Shown here: piece after piece, positions 24,464-36,403 of the stretch
Position numbering within the stretch: position 1 is the first letter of the stretch
How the letters are laid out: every line of letters starts with the position of its first letter
NCBI RefSeq assembly: GCF_904849725.1
Contig: NC_058524.1
Location: 487,203,763 to 487,267,762 of the forward strand
Length of the DNA stretch: 64,000 nt
Direction of reading: 5' to 3'
DNA from: Hordeum vulgare subsp. vulgare
Taxonomy: Eukaryota > Streptophyta > Magnoliopsida > Poales > Poaceae
Notes under the pieces: generated by a model
What the model saw: only the letters and a program-made list of their open reading frames with translations
Database searches by the model: none
Told to the model about the DNA's origin: nothing
Made by a program: the position numbers and the translations under genes

Positions 24464-25947
24464 TGCCCCCTCCTTTTATTTTTTCCTTTTGCATTTTGTG
24501 CTATAGACCTTTGGCTTGTTGTAGATGATGTTGTGGTGTGCTTTACACCATTAGGGTATTTTTCCTCCTCTCAAAACAGCATGTGGTGCTTGGTGTTTTT
24601 GTAGTTGTAAATACATGATGGTGTAGGCTTGTGTGGGTGTGTAGGATTACTTGGTATTGTGAGCATGTGTGTAGATATGTTCTTGGTAGCTATGCATGTG
24701 TAGATGGATTTGCATGTATGCATGTGTAGATTCATGTGTGTGAGTGCACCTTGTGGGTGTATGGCACTAAGGTGGTGTTTCCTTGTAGTGCAAGTGCTTG
24801 TTATGTGTGAGTGTGTGTGTCCATGTGCATGGTAATGGACTCATGCCCATGGGGTGATGTGAGTGTGTGTGTGCTCATGTGTGTGTGTCTCAACCATGTC
24901 ATGGCAAGATATGACTTGATGAGCACATGTGCAAGATGACATGTGTAGGGTAGAAGTGCTTATGTGAGTGCTATGTAGGAGTTAATTCTATCTAGCATGT
25001 GTAGGTGTTGTTTTGCTAGTGCTAGTGTTAATTGTGTGGGAATGGTGATGTGCTATGGCACACATGCATGGGGTCTAAACCCTCATGCCACCGTTGGTCT
25101 TGTAAGAGTGTGCAATAGCTTATGTAGGTGTAGATCTAGTGAATAGCACATGTGATGATGCAATATTCACTATATGTGATTCTATGTAGATTTTCTTTTC
25201 TAGTTTGTGCTCATTTGTTCCAAGCAAGTGCATAGGTATTTTATATGTTTTTGGGGTATAATCATCCCAGGAATCCATTGGTGAAGTCAGTTTTGCCATT
25301 GCAACAATTTCTGGAGATGACTTATTTCAGTTGTGTTCTATGTTTAGAGCTTGGTTCCATGAGATGTGGTGAGCCCAAGAGGTAGATTCCTTGTTGGGGC
25401 ATTAGAGGGTGACCCCCTCTAAGGCATGTTGGTTTTGTTTCATGTTTAGGAATTCATATGTGCAAGTTGTGCCCAATCGAAGTAGGCATGTGGCTGAAAT
25501 TCCAGATTAGTGAAAATATGAGATTTTCACTAAGTCTGAGAATCTGTTTATATTTTCTTCTCCTATTGATGAGCTTGTGCAGGTCCATGTGTTTTGATTC
25601 AGCCTTAGCTTTCAACTGGGAAGTTGTAGCTTTTGTGTTTGTCTAGCTCTCTGTAAATTTTCATTCCATTTGGAGTCCTGTAGATATTGTTTTGGGTGCT
25701 GTCAAAATGCTTCAGAGCATAAACAGCTAGTGAGAATCTGGAATTTTCACTAAGTCCCTGAAAACTGATATTTTTGGCCAAGTTAGCAGCTGTGTAACTT
25801 TCAGTGTGAAACTCCTTTGCTTTATCTTTTTGCTTGTGCTTGTAGTACTCTTGGATAGCTTCTGCTACATATCTTATTTGTCATGTTTGGGTGGCTGTAG
25901 GTGCTTTGCATGTAGCCCTCAAAGTGCTATCATGTTGTTTATGAAGA

Positions 25948-25976
25948 CTAGTTTAGTGCCCGTGCGTTGCCACGGG
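25948..25976 (-). other. Helitron J 3' terminus with hairpin
   Basis: The hairpin stem CCCGTG/CACGGG with loop GCAACG occupies 25959-25976 (minus strand) and is followed by CACTAAACTAG to the end at 25948. This is the standard termination signal of grass Helitrons, used when rolling-circle transfer ends at CTRR. Confidence 0.9.
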
Positions 25977-27279
25977 ACAAATATATATATATATAAATAC
26001 ATTGATCAAATAATTGTTATTCAGAAGTGTATGTCAAACATGATGGACAAATACCGGTCCTTTCTATACTTATTTTCAGAGCGAACGAGAGGTCTAAACT
26101 AAGGGTTTGCAATAAAATAAGCAAATGCACTCAAAATAAATGATTTCAACCGATCAAAATGAAGGGAGGTGAGAGAGAGGTACCTTGGGTGATGAAAGTG
26201 CTCCGGTTTCAACGGACAAATCTCAAGCATATAAGAGATATCTAAAAGGCTCTTGTGTGAGGAAGAGAGAGGGGGAATATCTGAGCTCGAAAGAGAGGTG
26301 AAGGACTAAATGTGTGGGTATGGGGAAGGGGAGGAAAGACCTCATCCAACAAGACAATCTTATCCTCGGGACCCTACCGCCAAGGTCCCGAGCGGTAGAC
26401 TCTGCACCCTACCACCATAGTGCTCGATGGTAGGCACTTTGCCATGTCATCGCTAGCTGACGGCCATCAGTTGCCGTTCTATCCACCTATGTCTCCCTAT
26501 CACCGGAGGGGCCTGACAATAGGGTGTGAGTCTACCGCCAGACCCTCCCATGATAGGTAAAAGGGCGAGATGATGACATTACATTTTTACCAACGGGTTA
26601 GATCTGACTAAAGAATAAAAAAGGGTCAAAACAAGAAATTTTCCCCTCCTCCCTCCGTGCAAATTCCCACAGCCGAAGGCACTGCTCACGCATAGCTGCA
26701 GCGCTGACACTTCATGCTGCACATCCATCCATCCATGCATTATTCCATCAGGCATCAGCTACCTAGCAGAACAGTTCAAAACAGTACCAACAAAAACGCA
26801 CAGAGACAGCCTACAGGAAAACAGTGCGCACAGTATAACGTTGTAGACACTTGGCTCCAGTATTTGTATTTTACAGATAGTGTAGCACGTTCTTGCAACT
26901 TTGCAAGGCAAAACATGAGGAAGAAAAAAGTTCGGTTCCGGCCTCTCAACCATTCCATCAGTTTTCAAAAAAAAAGTGTGGGGATTCCAGCAAAAGTTAA
27001 GAAGCCAAAATGAACAGTTTTCAGACAAAGGAATAAGATGACTACTATCATGTGCAAGGCTGGAGAAAGAAGAGGAAAGAATAGCTGACCAATGGAAAAT
27101 TTCCTTTCTATATTTACTCAACTCATCACATCTCATCTCTCTTAGCCTACATGTACATGAGCAGCAACGATGCCACCTCTCCTCTCCCTTTGCCCGGTAT
27201 CTCCAAAGCTAATCGAACGCGACACATCCATTGAGGCACAAGCAAGCATCTACGCGATCAAATTGGTCGCCGTCGCCGG
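25977..27279 (-). other. Helitron 3' region and kinase 3' flank
   Basis: It starts with a short AT repeat (25980-25998). The rest has no recognised coding sequence. The part just below 27280 is probably the 3' untranslated region captured together with the kinase exons. Open frames at 26714-27136 overlap on both strands and match nothing I know. Confidence 0.55.
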
Positions 27280-27482
27280 TCACCTTGGTACGGAGAGCTC
27301 CATGGCCTCGAGGCCGACCGAGGACTCGTCGGCCCCCGCGAAATCAGTGAACTTCAGGGGCAGGAGCTCCGACGAGACGGACTTTGGCGTGTCGACATTC
27401 TGCAACGCCTCCCATTTCTCCGCGAGCCCGTCCCCTTCCAGCATCCTGATCACCTCCGACATCCGGGGGCGGTGGGACGGGT

Positions 27483-29296
27483 TGTTGGAATTATGCCCTA
27501 GAGGCAATGATAAATATAGTTATTATTATAATTCCTGTATCAAGATAATTGTTTATTGTCCATGCTATAATTGTATTGAATGAAGACTCATTTACATGTG
27601 TGGATACATAGACAAAACACCGTCCCTAGCATGCCTCTAGTTGGCTAGCCAGTTGATCGATGATGGTCAGTGTCTTCTGATTATGAACAAGGTGTTGTTG
27701 CTTGATAAATGGATCACGTCATTAGGAGAATCACGTGATGGACTAGACCCAAACTAATAGACGTAGCATGTTGATCGTGTCATTTTGTTGCTACTGTTTT
27801 CTGCGTGTCAAGTATTTATTCCTATGACCATGAGATCATATAACTCACTGACACCGGAGGAATGCTTTGTGTGTATCAAACGTCGCAATGTAACTGGGTG
27901 ACCATAAAGGTGCTCTACAGGTATCTCCAAAGGTGTTAGTTGAGTTAGTATGGATCAAGACTGGGATTTGTCACTCCGTGTGACGGAGAGATATCTCGGG
28001 GCCCACTCGGTAATACAACATCACACACAAGCCTTGCAAGCAGTGTAACTTAGTGTAAGTTGCGGGATCTTGTATTACGGAACGAGTAAAGAGACTTGCC
28101 GGTAAACGAGATTGAAATAGGTATACGGATACTGACGATCGAATCTCGGGCAAGTAACATACCGAAGGACAAAGGGAATGACATACGGGATTATATGAAT
28201 CCTTGGCACTGAGGTTCAAACGATAAGATCTTCGTAGAATATGTAGGATCCAATATGGGCATCCAGGTCCCACTATTGGATATTGACCGAGGAGTCTCTC
28301 GGGTCATGTCTACATAGTTCTCGAACCCGCAGGGTCTGCACACTTAAGGTTCGACGTTGTTTTATGCGTATTTGAGTTATATGGTTGGTTACCGAATGTT
28401 GTTCGGAGTCCCGGATGAGATCACGGACGTCAGGAGGGTTTCCGGAATGGTCCAGAAACGAAGATTGATATATAGGATGACCTCATTTGATTACCGGAAG
28501 GTTTTCGGAATTACCGGGAATGTATCGGGAATGACGAATGGGTTCCGGGAGTTCACCGGGGGGGCAACCCACCCCGGGGAAGCCCATAGGCCTTGGGGGT
28601 GACACACCAGCCCTTAGTGGGCTGGTGGGACAGCCCAAAAGGCTCTATGCGCCAAGGAGAAGAAAATCAAGAGAGAAAAAAAAGGAAGGAGGTGGGAAGG
28701 AAGGGGGACTCCCTCCCACCAAACCAAGTCCAACTCGGTTTGGGGGGGAGAGTCCTCCCCCTTGGACTCGGCCGACCCCCTTGGGGCTCCTTGAGCCCCA
28801 AGGCAAGGTCCCCTCCCTCCCACCTATATATACGGAGGTTTTAGGGCTCATTTGAGACGACTTTTCCACGACAGCCCGACCACATACCTCCACGGTTTTT
28901 CCTCTAGATCGCGTTTCTGCGGAGCTCGGGCGGAGCCCTGCTGAGACAAGGTCATCACCAACCTCCGGAGCGCCGTCACGCTGCCAGAGAACTCTTCTAC
29001 CTCTCCGTCTCTCTTGCTGGATCAAGAAGGCCGAGATCATCGTCGAGCTGTACGTGTGCTGAACGCGGAGGTGCCGTCCGTTCGGTACTAGATCGTGGGA
29101 CTGATCGCGGGATTGTTCGCGGGGCGGATCGAGGGATGTGAGGACGTTCCACTACATCAACGCGTTCTCTAACGCTTCTGCAGTACGGTCTACGAGGGTA
29201 CGTAGATCACTCATCCCCTCTCGTAGATGGACATCACCATGATATGTCTTCGTGCGCGTAGGAAAATTTCTGTTTCCCATGCGACGTTCCCCAACA
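27483..29296 (+). repeat. 5' LTR of copia K
   Basis: 1,814 bases with TG...CA ends. A TATA box (TATATATA, 28825-28832) lies about 470 bases before the LTR end and fits the known BARE-1 promoter layout. Differences from the 3' LTR are few and scattered (for example GAGGCAATGA against GAGTCAATGA near the start). Open frames inside are repeated in every LTR copy of this family and are not genes. Confidence 0.93.
28825..28832 (+). promoter_or_regulatory. Probable TATA box of copia K 5' LTR
   Basis: TATATATA within CCCACCTATATATACGGAGG. The same motif is at 35931-35938 in the 3' LTR and is conserved in the LTRs of A, B and C. BARE-1-type LTRs are known to be transcribed from such boxes. The start site is inferred only. 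Confidence 0.65.
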
Positions 29297-29297
29297 G

Positions 29298-29309
29298 TGG
29301 TATCAGAGC
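29298..29309 (+). other. Primer-binding site of copia K
   Basis: TGGTATCAGAGC follows the LTR after one base and is complementary to the 3' end of initiator methionine tRNA, the standard primer of plant copia elements. Confidence 0.92.
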
Positions 29310-30551
29310 TAGGTTCATGCGTAGATGTCTTCTCGAGTAGAACACAAAAGTTTTTGTGGGCGGTGATGTTCGTTTTGCTACCCTCCTTAGTCTTTTCTTG
29401 ATTCCGCGGTATTGTTGGATTGAAGCGGCTTGGACCGACATTACTCGTACGCTTACGAGAGACTGGTTTCATCGTTACGAGTAACCCCCTTTGCTCAAAG
29501 ATGACTGGCAAGTGTCGGTTTCTCCAACTTTAGTTGAATCGGATTTGACCGAGGAGGTCCTTGGATGAGGTTAAATAGCAACTCATATATCTCCGTTGTG
29601 GTGTTTGCGTAAGTAAGATGCGATCCTACTAGATACCCATGGTCACCACGTAAAACATGCAACAACAAAATTAGAGGACGTCTAACTTGTTTTTGCAGGG
29701 TATGATTGTGATGTGATATGGCCAACGATGTGATGTGATATATTGGATGTATGAGATGATCATGTTGTAATAGAAATATCGACTTGCACGTCGATGGTAC
29801 GGCAACCGGCAGGAGCCATAGGGTTGTCTTTATACTAACGTTTGTGCTTGCAGATGCGTTTACTATTTGGCTAGGATGTAGCTTTAGTAGTAATAGCATC
29901 AGTAGCACGACAACCCCGATGGAAACACGTTGATGGATGATCATGGTGTGGCGCAGGTGACAAGAAGATCGTGCCGGTGCTTTGGTGATGGAGATCAAGA
30001 AGCACGTGATGATGGCCATATCATGTCACTTATGAATTGCATGTGATGTTAATCCTTTTATGCACCTTATTTTGCTTAGAACGACGGTCTCATTATGAGG
30101 TGATCTCTCACTAAAATTTCAAGACGAAATTGTGTTCTCCCCGACTGTGCACCGTTGCTACAGTTCGTCGTTTCGAGACACCACGTGATGATCGGGTGTG
30201 ATAGACTCAACGTTCACATACAACGGGTGGAAAACAGTTGCGCACGCGGAACACTCGGGTTAAGCTTGACGAGCCTAGCATGTGCAGACATGGCCTCGGA
30301 ACACATGAGACCTAAAGGTCGATCATGAATCATATAGATGATATGATTAGCATAGGGATGCTTACCACTGAAACTATACTCAACTCACGTGATGATCGGA
30401 CTTGGGATAGTGTAAGTGGATCATGAACCACTCAAATGACTAGAGAGATGTACTTTTTGAGTGGGAGTTTAGCATATAATTTGATTAAGTTAAACTCTAA
30501 TTATCTTCAACATAGTCTAAGTCCACTTTGAATATATTTGTGTTGTAGATC

Positions 30552-33500
30552 ATGGCTCACGCGACAGTCATCCTGAATTTTAATACGTTCCTAGAGAAAG
30601 CTAAGTTGAAAGATGATGGAAGCAACTTTGTAGACTGGGCTCGTAATCTTAAGCTAATCTTACAAGCTGGGAAGAAGGATTATGTCCTTAATGCTGCGCT
30701 AGGAGATGAACCACCCGCTACGGCTGATCAGGATGTTAAGAACGCTTGGTTAGCACGTAAGGAGGACTACTCAATAGTTCAATGTGCAGTCTTGTATGTC
30801 TTAGAACCGGGACTTCAACGTCGCTTTGAGCGTCATGGAGCATTTGAGATGTTCCAGGAGTTGAAGTTTATCTTTCAGAAGAACGCCCGGGTCGAGAGGT
30901 ATGAGACCTCCGATAAATTCTATGCTTGCAAGATGGAGGAAAACTCGTCTGTCAGTGAACATGTGCTCAAAATGTCTGGGTACTCAAACCGTCTAGTTGA
31001 GCTGGGGATTGAACTCCCGCAAGAGGCTATCACTGACAGAATCCTTCAATCACTGCCGCCAAGCTATAGAGGCTTTGTGTTGAACTACAACATGCAAGGG
31101 ATGAACAAGTCTCCCGGCGAGTTGTTTGCGATGCTGAAAGTCACAGAGTCTGAACTCCGTAAAGAGCATCAAGTGTTGATGGTGAATAAGATCACTAGTT
31201 TCAAGAGAAACGGCAAAGGCAAGAAGGGCAATTCAAAGAAGAGCGGCAAGTCTGTTGCCAATCCGCCGAAGAAACCCAAAGCTGGACCTAAGCCTGAAAC
31301 GGAGTGTTACTATTGCAAGGGTATGGGTCATTGGAAGCGCAATTGCCCCAAGTATATGGCAGATAAGAAGGCGGGCAAAGAGAAATCAGGTATATTTGAT
31401 ATACATGTTATTGATGTGTACTTAACTGGCTCTCGTAGTAGTGCCTGGGTATTCGATACCGGTTCTGTTGCTCATATTTGCAACTCGAAACAGGAACTGC
31501 GGAATAGACGAAGGCTGGCGAAAGATGAAGTGACGATGCGCGTAGGAAATGGTTCCAAGGTTGATGCAATCGCCGTCGGCACAGTGTCACTTCAGCTACC
31601 GTCGGGATTAGTGATGAACTTAAATCATTGTTATTTAGTGACTGCGTTGAGCATGAACATTATATCTGGATCTTGTTTATTGCGAGACGGTTACTCTTTT
31701 AAGTCAGAGAATAATGGCTGTTCTATTTCTATGAGTAACATCTTTTATGGTCATGCACCGAATGTGAGAGGATTGTTCATATTGAATCTTGATAGCGATA
31801 CGCATGTACATAACATTGAGACCAAAAGAGTTAGAGTAAACAATGATAACGCCATATTTTTGTGGCACTGCCGCTTAGGTCATATTGGTGTAAAGCGCAT
31901 GAAGAAACTCCATGCTGATGGACTTTTGGAGTCACTTGACTTTGATTCACTTGACACATGCGAACCATGCCTCATGGGCAAGATGACTAAGACTCCGTTC
32001 TCCGGAACAATGGAGCGTGCAAGTGACTTATTGGAAATCATACATACCGATGTGTGTGGTCCGATGAGCGTGGAGGCACGCGGCGGATATCGTTATTTTC
32101 TCACCTTCACTGACGATTTGAGTAGATATGGTTACGTCTACTTGATGAAGCACAAGTCTGAAACATTTGAAAAGTTCAAGCAATTTCAGAGTGAAGTGAA
32201 AAATCATCGTAACAAGAAGATCAAGTTCCTACGGTCTGATCGTGGGGGTGAATATCTGAGTTTCGAGTTTGGTGATCACTTAAGACAATGTGGAATTGTT
32301 TCACAGTTGACACCGCCTAGAACACCACAGCGTAATGGTGTGTCCGAACGTCGTAATCGTACTTTATTAGAGATGGTGCGATCTATGATGTCTCTTACTG
32401 ATTTGCCGTTATCGTTTTGGGGTTATGCATTAGAAACAGCTGCATTCACTTTAAATAGGGCACCATCAAAATCCGTTGAGACGACACCATACGAATTGTG
32501 GTATGGCAAAAGGCCAAAGTTGTCGTTTCTTAAAGTTTGGGGATGTGATGCTTATGTCAAAAAGCTTCAGCCTGAAAAGCTGGAACCCAAAGCGGAAAAG
32601 TGCGTCTTCATAGGTTACCCAAAAGAGACAGTTGGGTACACCTTCTATCTCAAATCCGAGGGCAAAGTATTTGTTGCAAAGAACGGAGCTTTTCTCGAGA
32701 AGGAGTTTCTCTCAAGAGAATTGAGTGGGAGGAAGATAGAACTTGACGAGGTTGTCGAACCTCTCATCCCTCTGGATGGTGGCGTGGGGCAAGGGGAAAC
32801 CTCTGTCGTTGCGATGCCGGTTGAGGAGGAAGTTAATGATGATGATCATGAAACTCCAGTTCAAGTTTCTATTGAACCACGCAGGTCGACGAGATCACGT
32901 GCTGCTCCAGAGTGGTACGGTAATCCCGTCTTATCAATCATGTTGTTAGACAATAATGAACCTGCAAATTATGAAGAAGCAATGGTGGGCCCAGATTCCA
33001 ACAAATGGCTAGAAGCCATGAAGTCCGAGATAGGATCCATGTATGAGAACAAAGTGTGGACTTTGGAGATACTACCTGAGGGCCGCAAGGCTATTCAGAA
33101 CAAATGGATCTTTAAGAAGAAGACGGACGCTGACGGCAATGTGACCGTTTATAAAGCTCGACTTGTGGCAAAGGGTTTTTCACAAGTTCCAGGAGTTGAC
33201 TACGATCAGACTTTCTCACCCGTAGCGATGCTTAAGTCCGTCAGAATCATGTTAGCAATAGCTGCATTTTTCGATTATGAAATCTGGCAGATGGATGTCA
33301 AAACAGCGTTCCTTAACGGTTTCCTTAAGGAAGAGTTGTATATGATACAACCCGAAGGTTTTGTCGATCCTAAGAATGCTAACAAAGTGTGCAAGCTCCA
33401 GCGATCCATTTATGGACTGGTGCAAGCATCTCGGAGTTGGAACAAATGCTTTGATGAGGTGATCAAAGCATTTGGGTTTATACTAGTTGGATAATCTTGT

Positions 33501-34529
33501 ATTTACAAGAAAGTGAGTGGGAGCTCTGTGGCGTTTCTAATATTATATGTGGATGACATATTACTGATTGGAAACAACGTAGAGTTTTTGGAGAGCATAA
33601 AAGGTTACTTGAATAAAAGTTTCTCTATGAAGGACCTAGGAGAAGCTGCTTACATTCTAGGCATTAAGATCTATAGGGATAGATCAAAACGCCTGATAGG
33701 ACTTTCACAAAGCACATACCTTGATAAAGTTTTGAAGAGGTTCAAAATGGAACAGTCCAAGAAAGGGTTCTTGCCAGTTTTACAAGATACGAGATTGAGT
33801 AAGACTCAGTGCCCAGCAACTGATGAAGATAGAGAGCATATGCGCTCCGTCCCCTATGCTTCAGCCATAGGTTCTATCATGTATGCGATGATGTGCACTA
33901 GACCGGATGTTAGCCTGGACATAAGTATGGCAGGTAGGTTCCAGAGTAATCCAGGAGTGGATCACTGGACAGCGGTCAAGAATATCCTGAAGTACCTGAA
34001 AAGGACTAAGGAGACGTTTCTCGTATATGGAGGTGACGAAGAGCTCGCCGTAAAAGGTTACGTCGATGCAAGCTTTGACACAGATCCGGACGACTCTAAG
34101 TCGCAAACCGGATACGTATTTATTCTTAATGGGGGTGCAGTAAGCTGGTGCAGTTCCAAGCAAAGCGTCGTAGAAGATTCTACATGTGAAGCGGAGTACA
34201 TGGCTGCCTCGGAGGCGGCTAAAGAGGGTGTCTGGATGAAGCAGTTCATGACGGATCTTGGAGTGGTGCCAAGCGCACTGGATCTAATAACCTTGTTCTG
34301 TGACAACACGGGTGCCATTGCCTTAGCAAAGGAACCACGGTTTCACAAGAAGACCAGACACATCAAACGACGCTTCAACCTCATCCGCGACTACGTCGAG
34401 GAAGAGGATGTAAATATATGCAAAGTGCACACGGATCTGAATGTAGCAGACCCGCTGACTAAACCTCTTCCACGGCCAAAACATGATCGACACCAGAACT
34501 GTATGGGTGTTAGATTTATTACAATGTAA
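30552..34529 (+). pseudogene. Copia K gag-pol polyprotein with one in-frame stop
   Basis: The frame encodes 980 residues to TAA at 33492-33494, then continues in the same frame for another 344 residues. Domain order is that of Ty1-copia: gag (about residues 1-250); zinc knuckle CYYCKGMGHWKRNC (252-265); protease with FDTGS (Asp302); pre-integrase HCRLGHIG zinc motif; integrase with Asp500, Asp563 and Glu599 (D,D35E spacing); reverse transcriptase with YVDD just after the stop; RNase H with VDASFD and CEAEYMA. The start ATG at 30552 follows the leader and begins the BARE-type gag. The stop falls inside reverse transcriptase, so no full polymerase is made without readthrough. Otherwise no frameshift is seen. 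Confidence 0.93.
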
Positions 34530-34570
34530 TTCACATGGTGATGTGAGGGCTAGATTATTGACTCTAGTGC

Positions 34571-34581
34571 AAGTGGGAGAC
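34571..34581 (+). other. Polypurine tract of copia K
   Basis: AAGTGGGAGAC lies immediately before the 3' LTR and primes plus-strand DNA synthesis in copia elements. The same motif precedes the 3' LTRs of A, C and L. Confidence 0.88.
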
Positions 34582-36403
34582 TGTTGGAATTATGCCCTAG
34601 AGTCAATGATAAATATAGTTATTATTATAATTCCTGTATCAAGATAATTTTTTATTGTCCATGCTATAATTGTATTGAATGAAGACTCATTTACATGTGT
34701 GGATACATAGACAAAACACCGTCCCTAGCATGCCTCTAGTTGGCTAGCCAGTTGATCGATGATGGTCAGTGTCTTCTGATTATGAACAAGGTGTTGTTGC
34801 TTGATAACTGGATCACGTCATTAGGAGAATCACGTGATGGACTAGACCCAAACTAATAGACGTAGCATGTTGATCGTGTCATTTTGTTGCTACTGTTTTC
34901 TGCGTGTCAAGTATTTATTCCTATGACCATGAGATCATATAACTCACTGACACCGGAGGAATGCTTTGTGTGTATCAAACGTCGCAATGTAACTGGGTGA
35001 CCATAAAGGTGCTCTACAGGTATCTCCAAAGGTGTTAGTTGAGTTAGTATGGATCAAGACTGGGATTTGTCACTCCGTGTGACGGAGAGGTATCTCGGGG
35101 CCCACTCGGTAATACAACATCACACACAAGCCTTACAAGCAGTGTAACTTAGTGTAAGTTGCGGGATCTTGTATTACGGAACGAGTAAAGAGACTTGCCG
35201 GTAAACGAGATTGAAATAGGTATACGGATACTGACGATCGAATCTCGGGCAAGTAACATACCGAAGGACAAAGGGAATGACATACGGGATTATATGAATC
35301 CTTGGCACTGAGGTTCAAACGATAAGATCTTCGTAGAATATGTAGGATCCAATATGGTCATCCAGGTCCCGCTATTGGATATTGACCGAGGAGTCTCTCG
35401 GGTCATGTCTACATAGTTCTCGAACCCGCAGGGTCTGCACACTTAAGGTTCGACGTTGTTTTATGCGTATTTGAGTTATATGGTTGGTTACCGAATGTTG
35501 TTCGGAGTCCCGGATGAGATCACGGACGTCAGGAGGGTTTCCGGAATGGTCCGGAAACGAAGATTGATATATAGTATGACCTCATTTGATTACCGGAAGG
35601 TTTTCGGAATTACCGGGAATGTACCGGGAATGACGAATGGGTTCTGAGAGTTCACCGGGGGGGCAACCCACCCCGGGGAAGCCCATAGGCCTTTGGGGTG
35701 ACACACCAGCCCTTAGTGGGCTGGTGGGACAGCCCAAAAGGCTCTATGCGCCAAGGAGAAGAAAATCAAGAGAGAAAGAAAAAAAAAGGGAGGAGGAGGG
35801 AAGGAAGGGGGACTCCCTCCCACCAAACCAAGTCCAACTCGGTTTGGGGGGGGGAGAGTCCTCCCCCTTGGACTCGGCCGACCCCCTTGGGGCTCCTTGA
35901 GCCCCAAGGCAAGGTCCCCTCCCTCCCACCTATATATACGGAGGTTTTAGGGCTGATTTGAGACGACTTTTCCACGGCAGCCCGACCACATACCTCCACG
36001 GTTTTTCCTCTAGATCGCGTTTCTGCGGAGCTCGGGCGGAGCCCTGCTGAGACAAGGTCATCACCAACCCCCGGAGCGCCGTCACTCTGCCGGAGAACTC
36101 TTCTACCTCTCCGTCTCTCTTGCTGGATCAAGAAGGCCGAGATCATCATCGAGCTGTACGTGTGCTGAACGCGGAGGTGCCGTCCGTTCGGTACTAGATC
36201 GTGGGACTGATCGCGGGATTGTTCGCGGGGCGGATCGAGGGACGTGAGGACGTTCCACTACATCAACCGCGTTCTCTAACGCTTCTGTTGTACGGTCTAC
36301 GAGGGTACGTAGATCACTCATCCCCTCTCATAGATGGACATCACCATGATAGGTCTTCGTGCGCGTAGGAAAATTTTTGTTTCCCATGCGACGTTCCCCA
36401 ACA
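34582..36403 (+). repeat. 3' LTR of copia K
   Basis: 1,822 bases, starting TGTTGGAATTATGCCC and ending CCCCAACA, followed by the second CGGGT target copy. Small length differences from the 5' LTR lie in the A-rich and G-rich runs near 35775 and 35848. Confidence 0.93.

Larger units (their letters stand above)
27483..36403 (+). mobile_element. Copia element K (BARE-1/WIS type), nearly intact
   Basis: A complete 8.9-kb element flanked by CGGGT at 27478-27482 and 36404-36408. It has two near-identical LTRs (27483-29296, 34582-36403), a tRNA-iMet primer site, a leader of about 1.2 kb (29310-30551), one gag-pol frame (30552-34529) with a single in-frame stop, and a polypurine tract. LTRs start TGTTGGAATTATGCCC and end GTTCCCCAACA. 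The similarity of the LTRs and of the reading frame marks it as the youngest element in the stack. It lies antisense to the kinase exon it interrupts. Confidence 0.95.

Noticed and set aside
24240..24480. Functional tRNA genes
   Set aside because: A and B boxes are present, but no acceptor stem or anticodon arm can be folded.
28357..29511. Open frames in copia LTRs (also at 35456-36321, 52787-53414, 56523-58455, 60344-62145)
   Set aside because: The same frames recur in every LTR of the Angela/WIS/BARE group with random breaks. They follow LTR sequence, not a gene.
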